A stretch of DNA of 64,000 bases from contig NZ_JACYWE010000002.1 in assembly GCF_014841105.1 (NCBI RefSeq), positions 220,434-284,433 on the forward strand, written 5' to 3'. The DNA is from Lolliginicoccus lacisalsi. Lineage in GTDB: Bacteria; Actinomycetota; Actinomycetes; Mycobacteriales; Mycobacteriaceae. Below, in pieces: positions 42,611 through 51,265 of the stretch. Position numbers and translations under genes: made by a program. Within the stretch, counting starts at the first letter, position 1, and the number at the start of each line of letters is the position of its first letter. Below the pieces are notes generated by a model. It had not been told where the DNA came from. It saw only the letters and a program-made list of their open reading frames with translations, and did not search any database.

Positions 42611-42982
42611 CTAGCCCAGTGTGCAGGTTTTCGAGCCGCCTGGCATCAGGTGCCGATGGTCGGCGACCCATTGGTAGACGCGGTCCTGCACCTGCCGGAC
42701 GAGCGGGAGGTGGTAGACACGCAGCGGGAGCCGGGTGCCGAGCGCTGCGGAGAGGCCCGCGTTGATCGCTCCGGCGCCGCGGTGGCGCGTGCCGTCGGGA
42801 TCGAGCGCCCACGCGGCCGCGGCGGCATCGTCCTCGGTGACATCGAACTGCTCGACCGCGCCCGGGTGCTGGTAAGCGATCGCGGTGACGCGGTGGTGCC
42901 GGTCGAGGCGAGCGAGCAGGTTGAGGCAGGAAACGCAGAAGCCGCAATCCCGGTCATACAGCACTTTCGTGGTGTCCGGCAT
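42611..42982 (-). CDS. DCC-family thiol-disulfide oxidoreductase (DUF393)
   Basis: 123 residues. The N-terminal motif VLYDRDCGFCVSCLNLLARLDRH carries the D-C-x2-C-x2-C pattern that gives the family its name. YQHPGAVEQF and a C-terminal KTCTLG also fit. These thioredoxin-like proteins are small and cytosolic; their partners are mostly unknown. AAGGAG precedes the ATG at 42982. Next gene, the lipase, starts directly at its stop. Confidence 0.88.
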   Translation of the reverse strand: MPDTTKVLYDRDCGFCVSCLNLLARLDRHHRVTAIAYQHPGAVEQFDVTEDDAAAAAWALDPDGTRHRGAGAINAGLSAALGTRLPLRVYHLPLVRQVQDRVYQWVADHRHLMPGGSKTCTLG

Positions 42983-43039
42983 TGCGGCTCCTTGGCGTTC
43001 ATCGCTGGCGCACGGGGCGCCGGTGTTCACGCGAGTGAA

Positions 43040-43360
43040 TTACTCAGCGGGAACGATCTTCTTGGCCGTGTCCTGCACCTTGGTGACCTGGGCGTTGAAC
43101 TTGCCCTTGGTCTTGGTGTCAACGAAGGTGGCAGCCTTGTCGACGGCCGAGTCGATCTGGCCCTTGCGGCTGGCGACAGCGGCCTTGGCCTTGCTGGCGT
43201 TGGCGTCGAAAGCGGCCTTGGCCTTGGTGCTGTTCGCCTCGAAGGCGGCCTTGGCCTTGGTGCTGTTGGCCTCGAAGGCAGCCTTCGCCTTGGTGGCGTT
43301 CGCGTCGACGGTTGCCTTTGCCTTGGTGGCGATGTCCTTGACCGAATCAATCGTGTTCAT
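43040..43360 (-). CDS. MT0933/Rv0909-like antitoxin-family protein with 11-residue repeats
   Basis: 106 residues. The C-terminal half (IDSAVDKAATFVDTKTKGKF, then NAQVTKVQDTAKK) resembles the MT0933-type antitoxin family (K-x2-xAVDKAGDFVDEKTGGKYA). The N-terminal half consists of about four 11-residue units of the form TKAKAAFEANS, which form an amphipathic helix like those of LEA proteins. AGGAG six bases before the ATG fixes the start; longer frames to 43705 lack this. No toxin gene is adjacent. It may instead be a stress or DNA-binding protein. Confidence 0.75.
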   Translation of the reverse strand: MNTIDSVKDIATKAKATVDANATKAKAAFEANSTKAKAAFEANSTKAKAAFDANASKAKAAVASRKGQIDSAVDKAATFVDTKTKGKFNAQVTKVQDTAKKIVPAE

Positions 43361-43973
43361 GTTGCTCCTAAAAAACTGCGGCACCTTGAGAATCGTGCCA
43401 GCTGCGGTCGGGGGGGTTGTCCCCGCTTGGCATTTAGTGTCGCAGCAAGTTGGACAAAACTCCACCCGATGTGTCCAGTACCACCATTGGCGTGTCATGC
43501 ACCGCCCGCGCGAGCCTGCCGCGCGTTGCTTGCGGGACGGATTCCGGGATGACCTGGCAGTTAGCGATGATCGACGAAGGTTGACATGGCGAGCGCTCCG
43601 GATGATCCGGACAGCCTTCGCGGCCTTGCGGAACGGAGGGGGAATCGTGGGGAGGAAATTGTTCTTCGCTTTTTCGCCTGGCGTAACCGAGTGTTCACGA
43701 AGCAATTATTAATCAAGCGTCAGTAACTTTTTAGGCAGCCCCCGGGGCCGCTTGATTTATTGGGACAATGCGTCCCAAACACTTCGGAAAGCGCTGGCCG
43801 CCAACACTCCCTGGTTCCAGGCCGCGCCCACCTCGATCACCAGCCGACGATGTGACCAACCCGTCAACCAGGCTGATTAGGCGCCACCATCACTCGCCGC
43901 CACCAACGTGACCAATCAGGCGCCAAGGCACGCACGGCCCGGGCGGGACTGTTCAACGTTAGAATCAGCCAGC
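43361..43973. other. 613-bp gap with two inverted repeats
   Basis: No gene is supported. AATCAAGCG (43711-43719) pairs with CGCTTGATT (43749-43757), and TTGGGAC/GTCCCAA forms a tight palindrome at 43760-43778. The stretch 43690-43790 is low in GC. From 43880 on, the sequence becomes the promoter area of the next gene. Confidence 0.5.
43760..43778. promoter_or_regulatory. 19-bp palindrome, possible operator
   Basis: TTGGGACAATGCGTCCCAA has 7-bp arms and a 5-base centre. It lies about 200 bases before the start of the 43974 gene and 400 before the antitoxin-family gene. Confidence 0.4.
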
Positions 43974-44531
43974 GTGAACATCCAGCCAGAGCCGCCGGAC
44001 CGGCGCGCGCCGCGAGCTCCAGACTTCACCGTGACCACGGAGGAACTCCGGGCAGTGACGGCCTTCGCCCTGGCCTCGGCAGATCTGGTGCTTCTGATGT
44101 TCGAGACGCATCACCCCGACGACAACAGACCACGCGACGCGCTCGTCGCCGCCGCGGCGTTCGTCCACGGAGGCAAACGCTCCCGCGCCCAGCGTGTGAC
44201 GGCAACCGCTGCCCACCGGGCTGGAAGCGAAGCGACCGCGCCCGTGCCGTTCCACGCCGCGATGGCCGCAGGCGATGCCGCCGCGTCGGCGTACCTGCAT
44301 CCGCTGGCCGATGCCGTCCAGGTCAATCACATCCTGCGCGCATCCGCACACACGATCCGAGTGCTCGAGCTGTGCCCTAGCGACGAAGACATCGGCGACC
44401 CGATCGAGCGCATCGTCGGCCTCGCGACACCACGGTTGATCGACGTCCTCAGCCGCTACCCACGGATCGACGCCGGCACGAACCGGGTCAGCCAGCTCGT
44501 GCACGAGCTCGACAACCGTTTGCGGGACTAG
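43974..44531 (+). CDS. Alpha-helical protein, putative immunity-protein (Imm5-like) family
   Basis: 185 residues. Key stretches are TTEELRAVTAFALASADLVLLMFETHHPDDNRPRDALVAAAAFVHGG and AAMAAGDAAASAYLHPLADAVQVNHILRASAHTIRVLEL. Similar actinobacterial proteins carry a name of putative immunity or exonuclease-like protein; I recall a link to the Imm5 family but cannot verify it. The GTG at 43974 has TAGAAT eight bases before it, so the message is probably leaderless; an ATG at 43908 opens a longer, less likely frame. It converges on the metallo-hydrolase gene. Confidence 0.65.
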   Translation: MNIQPEPPDRRAPRAPDFTVTTEELRAVTAFALASADLVLLMFETHHPDDNRPRDALVAAAAFVHGGKRSRAQRVTATAAHRAGSEATAPVPFHAAMAAGDAAASAYLHPLADAVQVNHILRASAHTIRVLELCPSDEDIGDPIERIVGLATPRLIDVLSRYPRIDAGTNRVSQLVHELDNRLRD

Positions 44532-44560
44532 CGGCCTCACACGCCTAGCCGCAACGACCC

Positions 44561-45676
44561 CTAGCCGCAGCGCAGCCACCAGCGATCCGTCGGCAAGGGC
44601 TTGACCATATCCACCCGCTGCCCCGGCCGCGGCACCACCACCCGCGCCCCCGCGGCCTCCGACGCAGCCTGCAGACGCACCATCGGATCGACCCACGAAT
44701 GGAACGCCAGGTTGAAGGTCCCCCAATGCACGGGAAGCAGAACACCCCCGCGCGGCGCCGTCAGATCGCCGTGCGCCCGCACCGCCTCCTCCGGATTCAT
44801 GTGCACATCCGGCCACTGCTCCGCATACGCGCCCACCGGCAGCACCGTCAGATCGAACGGCCCATGCTCGGCACCAATGCGCGCGAACTCCGCCATATAG
44901 CCCGAATCACCACCGAAGAACACCCGGTGCCGCGGGCCCGCGAGCACGAACGACGACCACAACGTCGTATTGCGCGACAGGCCCCGACCCGAGAAATGCC
45001 GCGCCGGAGTGCACGTAACCTCCACCGGGCTCGACTCCCCCACCGTCGTCGACTCGTTCCAATCCAGCTCCGTGATCCGATGCGACGCCACGCCCCACGA
45101 CCGCAGATGCGCCCCAACGCCCAACGGAACAATGAACCGCACCGGCTGCGCCGCCGCGATAGCCCGCACCGACCACTCATCGAGATGGTCATAGTGATCG
45201 TGCGAGATCAGCACCGCGTCCAGCTTCGGCAACTGGCCCACCCGCACCGGCACCGGATGGAACCGCCGCGGCCCCATAGCCTGCGAGGGCGACACACGAT
45301 CGCTCCACACCGGATCCGTCAAGAACCGATGCCGATCCACCTCCACCAACGTCGACGCATGGCCCAGCCACGTCACCCCTAGATCAGCCGCCACCGCTGG
45401 AGCTAGCGGCACCAGCACCGGGATCGGCCGCGACGGCGAGCCCTCCGAGCCCCGCCGCGCCATCGCCTTCACCAGGTCAACCACCTGCTCACGCGAGAAC
45501 GCCGACACCGGCTCCAAGTTATGGAAGCGACCATCCCGGAAATGCTCAGAACCAGCGGTATAGGGCCTGATCCTCGCGCGCGAGGCACCCGTGGCCCGCG
45601 CTATCCGAGCCGAGGCAACCGCCCCGGCCGCCGCGCTAGCAGTCAACGCTCCACCGAGCGCAATGCGTCGAATCAC
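44561..45676 (-). CDS. MBL-fold metallo-hydrolase (NAPE-PLD/UlaG-like)
   Basis: 371 residues. The metal motif SHDHYDHLDEWS, LGHASTLVEVD, GGDSGYMAEF and PVHWGTFNLAFHSW match the beta-lactamase fold group with N-acyl-phosphatidylethanolamine phospholipase D and UlaG. An N-terminal hydrophobic stretch with IARRATG may be a signal or membrane anchor. It probably hydrolyses a phosphodiester or lactone; the substrate is not evident. Confidence 0.88.
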   Translation of the reverse strand: MIRRIALGGALTASAAAGAVASARIARATGASRARIRPYTAGSEHFRDGRFHNLEPVSAFSREQVVDLVKAMARRGSEGSPSRPIPVLVPLAPAVAADLGVTWLGHASTLVEVDRHRFLTDPVWSDRVSPSQAMGPRRFHPVPVRVGQLPKLDAVLISHDHYDHLDEWSVRAIAAAQPVRFIVPLGVGAHLRSWGVASHRITELDWNESTTVGESSPVEVTCTPARHFSGRGLSRNTTLWSSFVLAGPRHRVFFGGDSGYMAEFARIGAEHGPFDLTVLPVGAYAEQWPDVHMNPEEAVRAHGDLTAPRGGVLLPVHWGTFNLAFHSWVDPMVRLQAASEAAGARVVVPRPGQRVDMVKPLPTDRWWLRCG

Positions 45677-45759
45677 ACTGCCACTCTATGACGATCAGCG
45701 CCCGCGCGCCCACCGGGAGCAGGGGCGGGTCGGGGGCGGCGCGGGGCGCGGGGCGTGCC

Positions 45760-47769
45760 CTACCGCACAGCGATCCCTAGGTCCTTCGCGGTGCGACGCA
45801 CGATATCGCGGATCTCGCCGAGGAGCTCGTTGCTGTTGCGGTCCTGCGGCTCCTCCCCCGTCGAGCCACCTGCCCTGGCAGCGGTAGCACCGGGGATGGG
45901 TGCGGCATGCTCATAGATGTCGTCCTGGATCCTGCGGGCCCGCTCGAAGGTGGAGCCCTTGCCCGCGAGCCAGTAAACGTCGAGCCACTGCGCCTCGTGA
46001 TTGTCCAGGATGCGCGTGGTGACGAGGTCGAGGAGGTCGTTGCCGAGCTCCTGCATGTACTCGTCGTAGAGGTTCTGCGCGTCGGCGCTGGTGGGTTCTC
46101 CGGCTGACCACGCGGCGGGGTGCTGAATGGCTTTGCCTAGCTCGTCGAGGAGCATCCGGTGGAGGTCCGCGATGGGGCGCAGGTGCTTGTACTCGGTCTC
46201 GGAATTCTCGGCGAGGCGTCGGCTGAGCGCTTTCACTGTCCCCCAGTGCGCCCTGTCCACGCCTTCCGCAGCCTGGATGCCCAGGAGGGCTTTCCACTGG
46301 TGGTGAAATCGGGCGATCCCATCCCGCACCGCGATGATGGCATTGGCCTCGTCATAGATCGGCCGGGTATCAGCGAGGGTGGGTCGTCCGCCACTAGACG
46401 CGAGCTGCTTGATGAGATCCTGGAGCGATTCGATGGTCTCGAAGTGCTCGTCGTCGTTGAGGGTGTTCTGGAGGCCTCCGAGATAGTAGGTGTTGTTCCG
46501 GATGCGCTCGACGAGCGGCTGCACGGCCGCCTCACCAAGATCCTGCCGGATCGCCCGCACCACTCCGAGGCAAGGGTTGACGACGTGGCGCTGGCGGTCC
46601 TCGAGGGTGGGAAGGTTCTCGCCAGCAACGTGGTCGAAGTGGGTGAAGCCGAGGAACAGCTTGCGGCCGTGACCACTGCGGACGAGCGCCTGCATGAGGG
46701 CCGCTGGCGCGGCCTGCATGGGTTGCTGCGCGTTGTCCACGAGCAGCACGGCGTCGGCTTCAGCGATCTGGCGGCTGACCTTGACAGGGATGCTCGCGGA
46801 GGAGCTCTGGACGTGGCCGAGACCCTCGGTGTCGAGCAGGATAAGGGGAATCTCGTTGCCGTCGTGCCAGGTGGGGGCGAACGGGCCGCTGACCCGCACT
46901 CCGCTGACGAGCGGGGTGAGCAGTCGTCCCCATCCGGGCTTGGCGATGCTGGTGAGGCGCTTCAGCTCGGCGATGAGCTGCTCGCGGTTGTTGGTGGCGA
47001 ACGTCCAGGAGGCGGGCCAGCCAAGCTCGGTGTGGAGCTCGCCCCGGGGGATCAGGCCGGTGCGGGAGAGCATCGCGCCAACGAGTTCGTCCGCGAGGCT
47101 GGCAAGGGCTTCGTCAGCCCGGATGGCAGCCTCGAGCTCGTCGTCCACACGCTCGCTGAGCGGGCGGTCATCGTCGTCATCGGGCTCCGCGGCGAGACGG
47201 TCGCGCAGTTCCGCTCCGATGGCCCGAGCGCGTTCGGTGGTGAGGTCGAGAACGGTCGCGATGAGGGTGTTCGTCGGGTCGAGGTCGAGCTCACCGAGCT
47301 CCGCCATGCCACGCGTGGGGCGGGCGGACCGCGAGGGGGCGAGCAAGTCGGTGGCGAGGTCGTCGGCAGCGACCTCCCGCGCGGGGCCTTCGCCGAGCGT
47401 GTACTTGAACCTGAAGCGCTGCTCGGGATGCTCGAGCAGCGCACGCTGGAGATCGGTACGGTCGTCGCCCCGGTGCGCAGCGAGCGCAGCCTCGACAATG
47501 CAGTCGCGGACCTGCTCGACGATGTACCCACGCTCGAAGAAGGTCACCACAGCCTGATAGGGACCAGGCGCCAGGATGATCTCGGTGTCAGCGATGGTGG
47601 TTCGCGCAGTGGAGGTGGTGGGGAAGCTCTCGCGCGAACTGCCGCCGATGAGCTGGCGGATGAGGGTGGATTTCCCCGATCCGGTGGTCCCAAGGAGCAG
47701 CACCTTGCGGTACTCCTCGCCCTCGGGGAAGGGAAGGATGCGGTCGCGAAGCTCGCGGGAGTTAATCAT
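45760..47769 (-). CDS. Large P-loop GTPase of unknown family in the restriction island
   Basis: 669 residues, not assigned to a named family. A P-loop GTTGSGKST lies at residues 27-35. LLDTEGLG at 311-318 looks like the G3 motif and FTHFD at 375-379 takes the place of NKxD. Between the first two lies an insert of about 275 residues rich in acidic residues, far longer than in normal GTPases. The C-terminal half is helical (LADTRPIYDEANAIIAVRDG; YKHLRPIADLHRMLLDELGK), like dynamin-like stalks. AGGAG precedes the ATG at 47769. It shares orientation with hsdMSR and begins 238 bases after hsdR, with a family B repeat between. A defence or stress role is inference. Confidence 0.65.
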   Translation of the reverse strand: MINSRELRDRILPFPEGEEYRKVLLLGTTGSGKSTLIRQLIGGSSRESFPTTSTARTTIADTEIILAPGPYQAVVTFFERGYIVEQVRDCIVEAALAAHRGDDRTDLQRALLEHPEQRFRFKYTLGEGPAREVAADDLATDLLAPSRSARPTRGMAELGELDLDPTNTLIATVLDLTTERARAIGAELRDRLAAEPDDDDDRPLSERVDDELEAAIRADEALASLADELVGAMLSRTGLIPRGELHTELGWPASWTFATNNREQLIAELKRLTSIAKPGWGRLLTPLVSGVRVSGPFAPTWHDGNEIPLILLDTEGLGHVQSSSASIPVKVSRQIAEADAVLLVDNAQQPMQAAPAALMQALVRSGHGRKLFLGFTHFDHVAGENLPTLEDRQRHVVNPCLGVVRAIRQDLGEAAVQPLVERIRNNTYYLGGLQNTLNDDEHFETIESLQDLIKQLASSGGRPTLADTRPIYDEANAIIAVRDGIARFHHQWKALLGIQAAEGVDRAHWGTVKALSRRLAENSETEYKHLRPIADLHRMLLDELGKAIQHPAAWSAGEPTSADAQNLYDEYMQELGNDLLDLVTTRILDNHEAQWLDVYWLAGKGSTFERARRIQDDIYEHAAPIPGATAARAGGSTGEEPQDRNSNELLGEIRDIVRRTAKDLGIAVR

Positions 47770-47910
47770 TGGATCTCCTAAGTTGTTTACGCGGACGAAG
47801 GGCAAGGGGGACGATTCAACCACACGATGCCGACAATTCGGATACTCGCAGGTGTAAGCGGGTGTTCAGAGGCAGATATGTGGGGGCCGCTCGGCCTGCG
47901 CCCTGCGGTT

Positions 47911-47966
47911 GTGTGCGGTTTTGCACCCTCGGACGGCCGCGCAAGGGTGCATTCGGTAACACTTCC
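47911..47966. repeat. Family B palindromic element, copy 2
   Basis: 56 bp: GTGTGCGGTTTTGCACCC ... GGGTGCATTCGGTAACACTTCC. It lies between hsdR and the GTPase gene. Confidence 0.8.
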
Positions 47967-48007
47967 GGGGGCGCGGGGGCACGCAGCGGGGGCAGCGAAC
48001 CCAGCAG

Positions 48008-51000
48008 CTACCCGCCCGCCCGGGCGCTAGCGAGGCGTGGCGCCATTGTTTCCATTTGCTGCATGACAAGCTTGATAGCCTCGGGCTGCTTGTCGGGAGG
48101 GTACTTGTAGATGACGAGGAGCCGCTTGATGGAGGAGCGCAGCTTGGCGCGGACGTCCTCGCGCACGGTCCAGTCGGTGCGCACGTCTCGTTGCATGACC
48201 TTGACGAGGTCGCGGGCGATCTTGGCGAGGACGTCGGTGCCTTGGATATCGACCGCGGATTCGTTCTGGGCAACCGCGTCATAGAACGCCAGCTCGTCCT
48301 CGGTCAGCTCCGGGGTGAAGTCCTTGCCCCGATTCGCCTCGCTGGCCACTTCCTTGGCCATCTCGATCATCTCGGCGATGACCTCGGCGGCGGTGAGCTG
48401 CTGGTTGGTGTAGCGGCGCATGAGCTCGTCGATGCGGTCGGAGAAGTCGCGCTGGCGGACGATGTTGTGGCGGGTGACGTGCCGGGCTTCCTCGGCGATG
48501 CCCTTGCGCAGTGCTTCGATGGCGAGGTGGGGGTGGGAGGCGTTCTTGGTCTTGGTGATGTAGTCGGGGTTGAGGTCGTCGAGGCTCGGTCGGGGGATGC
48601 CAGCGGCGTCATAGATATCGATGACGCCGTCGGTGTCGGTGGCGGTGGCGATGAGCTCGCCGAGCTGGCGGGCGATCTCCTCGGGGATGGGCTCGCCGGC
48701 GGCGGCGCGGTCCTCGGCGTCGAACTTGGCCATCCAGACGCGCACTTCCTCGTAGAAGCGCACTTCGCGCTGCACGGCGGAGAGGTTCTGGGAGCCGCTG
48801 CAGAGTGCCCAGGCGCGGGAGAGCTGGCGGGCGAGCTGCCGGTAGCGGTCGGCCACCGTGGTCTCGTCACCTGCGGAGCTGCGCGGTTCGCGGAGCCATT
48901 CGACGGTGCCCATGACGGCGTTGGTCCAGCACTTGGGGCCTCCGTCGGCGAGGCGGGCTTTCCAGTCGTGGTCCTTGAGCAGCGCACGGAGCTGGTCGAG
49001 GAGTGTTTCGGTGAGCGCGATGGCTTCGTTGATGTCCTTGCCGACGGGCTTCTCGGCGCGGTCCTTGGCGGTGTATTCGGCGAGGGCCTTGTGCAGGTTG
49101 TCGACGAGCGGGGCGTACCCGACCATGAGGCCGTCCTGCTTGTCGCGGAAGGTGCGGTTGACGCGGGCGAGGGTCTGCATGAGCAGCGCGCCCTTGAGCG
49201 GCCGGTCGAGGTAGAGGGTGTGCAGGGGTGGGGAGTCGTAGCCGGTGAGCATCATGTCCTTGACGAGGACGATCTCGAGCTCGTCGGCGGGGTCCTTGAG
49301 GCGGGCCTTGATGGCGGCGTTCTCTCCGTCGCGGCGCACGTGGTCGGAGATGGGTGGCTCGTCGGAGGCAGTGCCGGAGTAGACGACCTTGATGCGGCCC
49401 TGGTCGAGCGCGTCGGCATGCCAGTCGGGGCGGATATCCACGATGGCGCTGTACAGGTCGGCGCAGATCTTGCGGGTGGAGCACACGATCATCGCTTTGC
49501 CATGCACTGGCCGCTCGCCAGGTTGGCTGAGGAACTTCCGCATGACGATGCGCCGGTTCTCCCAGTGCGCCACGATGTCCTCGGCGAGAGCGGCAAGCCG
49601 CTCGGGGGCACCGTAGACGGCGTTGACAACGGCGACGGACTTCTCGATGCGGTCGCGCTCGGCATCGTCGAGACCGGCGGTGGCCTCGTCGGCGGCGGTG
49701 TCGAGCTGCTCCTGGGTCACACCCTCGGCGAGGGTGACCTTGACCAGGCGGGGCTCGAAGTAGACAGGTACGGTGGCGCCGTCCTCGACAGCACGGGTGA
49801 GGTCGTAGACGTCGATGTAGTCGCCGAACACTTCGCGGGTGTCGCGCTCGGCATCGGAGATGGGGGTGCCGGTGAACGCGATGAGGGTGGCGTTGGGCAG
49901 GGCGTCCTTGAGGTGGCGGGCGTAGCCGTCGAGGTCGTCGTAGTGGCTGCGGTGGGCCTCGTCGACGATGACGATGATGTTGCGCCGATCGGAGAGCTGC
50001 GGATGCTCCTGGCCGGAATCACGCTCCTCGAGGGAACGCCCGAACTTCTGCAGGGTGGGGAAGAAGATGCCGCCGGTGGCGATGTCCTGCAACGAGGAGC
50101 GCAGCTCGGCGCGACGCTTGATCTGCTTCGGCTTCTCGGGCAGCAGCAGGCTCTGGTCGAACGCGGCGAACAACTGGCCGTCAAGCTCGTTGCGGTCGGT
50201 GATGACAACGATGGTGGGGTTAAGCAGCTGCGGATGTCTCGCCACGAGGTTCGCGTACAGCTCCATTTCCATCGACTTGCCGGATCCCTGGGTGTGCCAG
50301 ACCACACCGGCCTTGCCGTTGGAGCGGACGGCCTGCACGGTGGAACCGACAGCCTTGGTGACGGCGAAGTACTGGTGCGGCTTGGCGATTCGCTTGACCA
50401 GCCCGTCCCCACCCTGATCGAACGCGGTGAAGCTACGGAGCAGTTGCAGGAAACGTTCCTGGTTGTACAAACCATCGAGGGCCACATCGAGGCTGGTGGC
50501 GGCATCACCGGATTCGGTGAGCGCGCCCGGCTCGACGGGCTGGCCGTTGTCATCGACGTTCCACGGCGAATAGTGGTTCAGCGGCGTGAACGGGGTGCCG
50601 TACTTGGTGATGACGCCATCCGAGATGAGCGTGAACACACAGAACCGGAACACCAGCGGGAACTCACGCACATAAGTGCGGAGCTGGGCATGCGCAGACG
50701 CGACAGTGGCGTTCTCGTTGCTCGCGCGCTTCAGCTCGACAATGCTGACGGGCATGCCGTTGCAGTACAGCACCACGTCGAAACGGCGCTCATGCTCGGC
50801 GGTACGCACGGTGACCTGATTGACGACGAGCCAATCATTATCGCTCGGCTCGCTGCTGACCAGCCGGATCGTCGGATTATGCTCCTGCCCATCCGCATCG
50901 AAATACGACACCCCGCGATAGCCATCGACGAGGAACGTGTGGATGCGATGATTCTCCGCGATCGCATCCTGTGACTTCGGCGTCACCACCTCCGCCGCCG

Positions 51001-51208
51001 CCTGCTTGAGATGCTGCGCGGGCACACCCGGATTGAGTTGCTGTATCGCCGCGAGCAGGCGCGACGGGATCACCGCATCCGCCCAATCCTCCCGCTCCCC
51101 CGACCCCGGAGCTACCTCATCCGCCCCCGCCGGACGCCAATCCAATCCGCCCAGAGTATCCAGAACAGACTGCTCCCAATCAGCCTCAGACATTCCGTAG
51201 CGTGTCAT
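48008..51208 (-). CDS. hsdR: Type I restriction enzyme R subunit
   Basis: 1066 residues. The N-terminal nuclease motif is FDVVLYCNGMPVSIVELKR (PD-(D/E)xK). The motor has Walker A WHTQGSGKSMEM near 309, DEAHRSHYDDLD near 411, TGTPISDAERDTREVFGDYIDVYD, and later helicase motifs (MMLTGYDSPPLHTLYLDRPLKG; QTLARVNRTFRDK). The C-terminal part is the helical domain that binds the methylase. HsdR cuts unmethylated DNA after translocation when complexed with HsdM and HsdS. AAAGGA precedes the ATG at 51208. The gene looks intact. Confidence 0.95.
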   Translation of the reverse strand: MTRYGMSEADWEQSVLDTLGGLDWRPAGADEVAPGSGEREDWADAVIPSRLLAAIQQLNPGVPAQHLKQAAAEVVTPKSQDAIAENHRIHTFLVDGYRGVSYFDADGQEHNPTIRLVSSEPSDNDWLVVNQVTVRTAEHERRFDVVLYCNGMPVSIVELKRASNENATVASAHAQLRTYVREFPLVFRFCVFTLISDGVITKYGTPFTPLNHYSPWNVDDNGQPVEPGALTESGDAATSLDVALDGLYNQERFLQLLRSFTAFDQGGDGLVKRIAKPHQYFAVTKAVGSTVQAVRSNGKAGVVWHTQGSGKSMEMELYANLVARHPQLLNPTIVVITDRNELDGQLFAAFDQSLLLPEKPKQIKRRAELRSSLQDIATGGIFFPTLQKFGRSLEERDSGQEHPQLSDRRNIIVIVDEAHRSHYDDLDGYARHLKDALPNATLIAFTGTPISDAERDTREVFGDYIDVYDLTRAVEDGATVPVYFEPRLVKVTLAEGVTQEQLDTAADEATAGLDDAERDRIEKSVAVVNAVYGAPERLAALAEDIVAHWENRRIVMRKFLSQPGERPVHGKAMIVCSTRKICADLYSAIVDIRPDWHADALDQGRIKVVYSGTASDEPPISDHVRRDGENAAIKARLKDPADELEIVLVKDMMLTGYDSPPLHTLYLDRPLKGALLMQTLARVNRTFRDKQDGLMVGYAPLVDNLHKALAEYTAKDRAEKPVGKDINEAIALTETLLDQLRALLKDHDWKARLADGGPKCWTNAVMGTVEWLREPRSSAGDETTVADRYRQLARQLSRAWALCSGSQNLSAVQREVRFYEEVRVWMAKFDAEDRAAAGEPIPEEIARQLGELIATATDTDGVIDIYDAAGIPRPSLDDLNPDYITKTKNASHPHLAIEALRKGIAEEARHVTRHNIVRQRDFSDRIDELMRRYTNQQLTAAEVIAEMIEMAKEVASEANRGKDFTPELTEDELAFYDAVAQNESAVDIQGTDVLAKIARDLVKVMQRDVRTDWTVREDVRAKLRSSIKRLLVIYKYPPDKQPEAIKLVMQQMETMAPRLASARAGG

Positions 51209-51265
51209 CGGGATCCTTTCGGGGGGTGGGGGGCAATGAGAGCAGGAAGATCGGACGAACGGTAG

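Noticed and set aside
48056-50974. 972-codon open frame opposite hsdR
   Set aside because: Composition is that of a reversed coding strand (Gly/Asp/Val rich); HsdR motifs on the other strand are clear.
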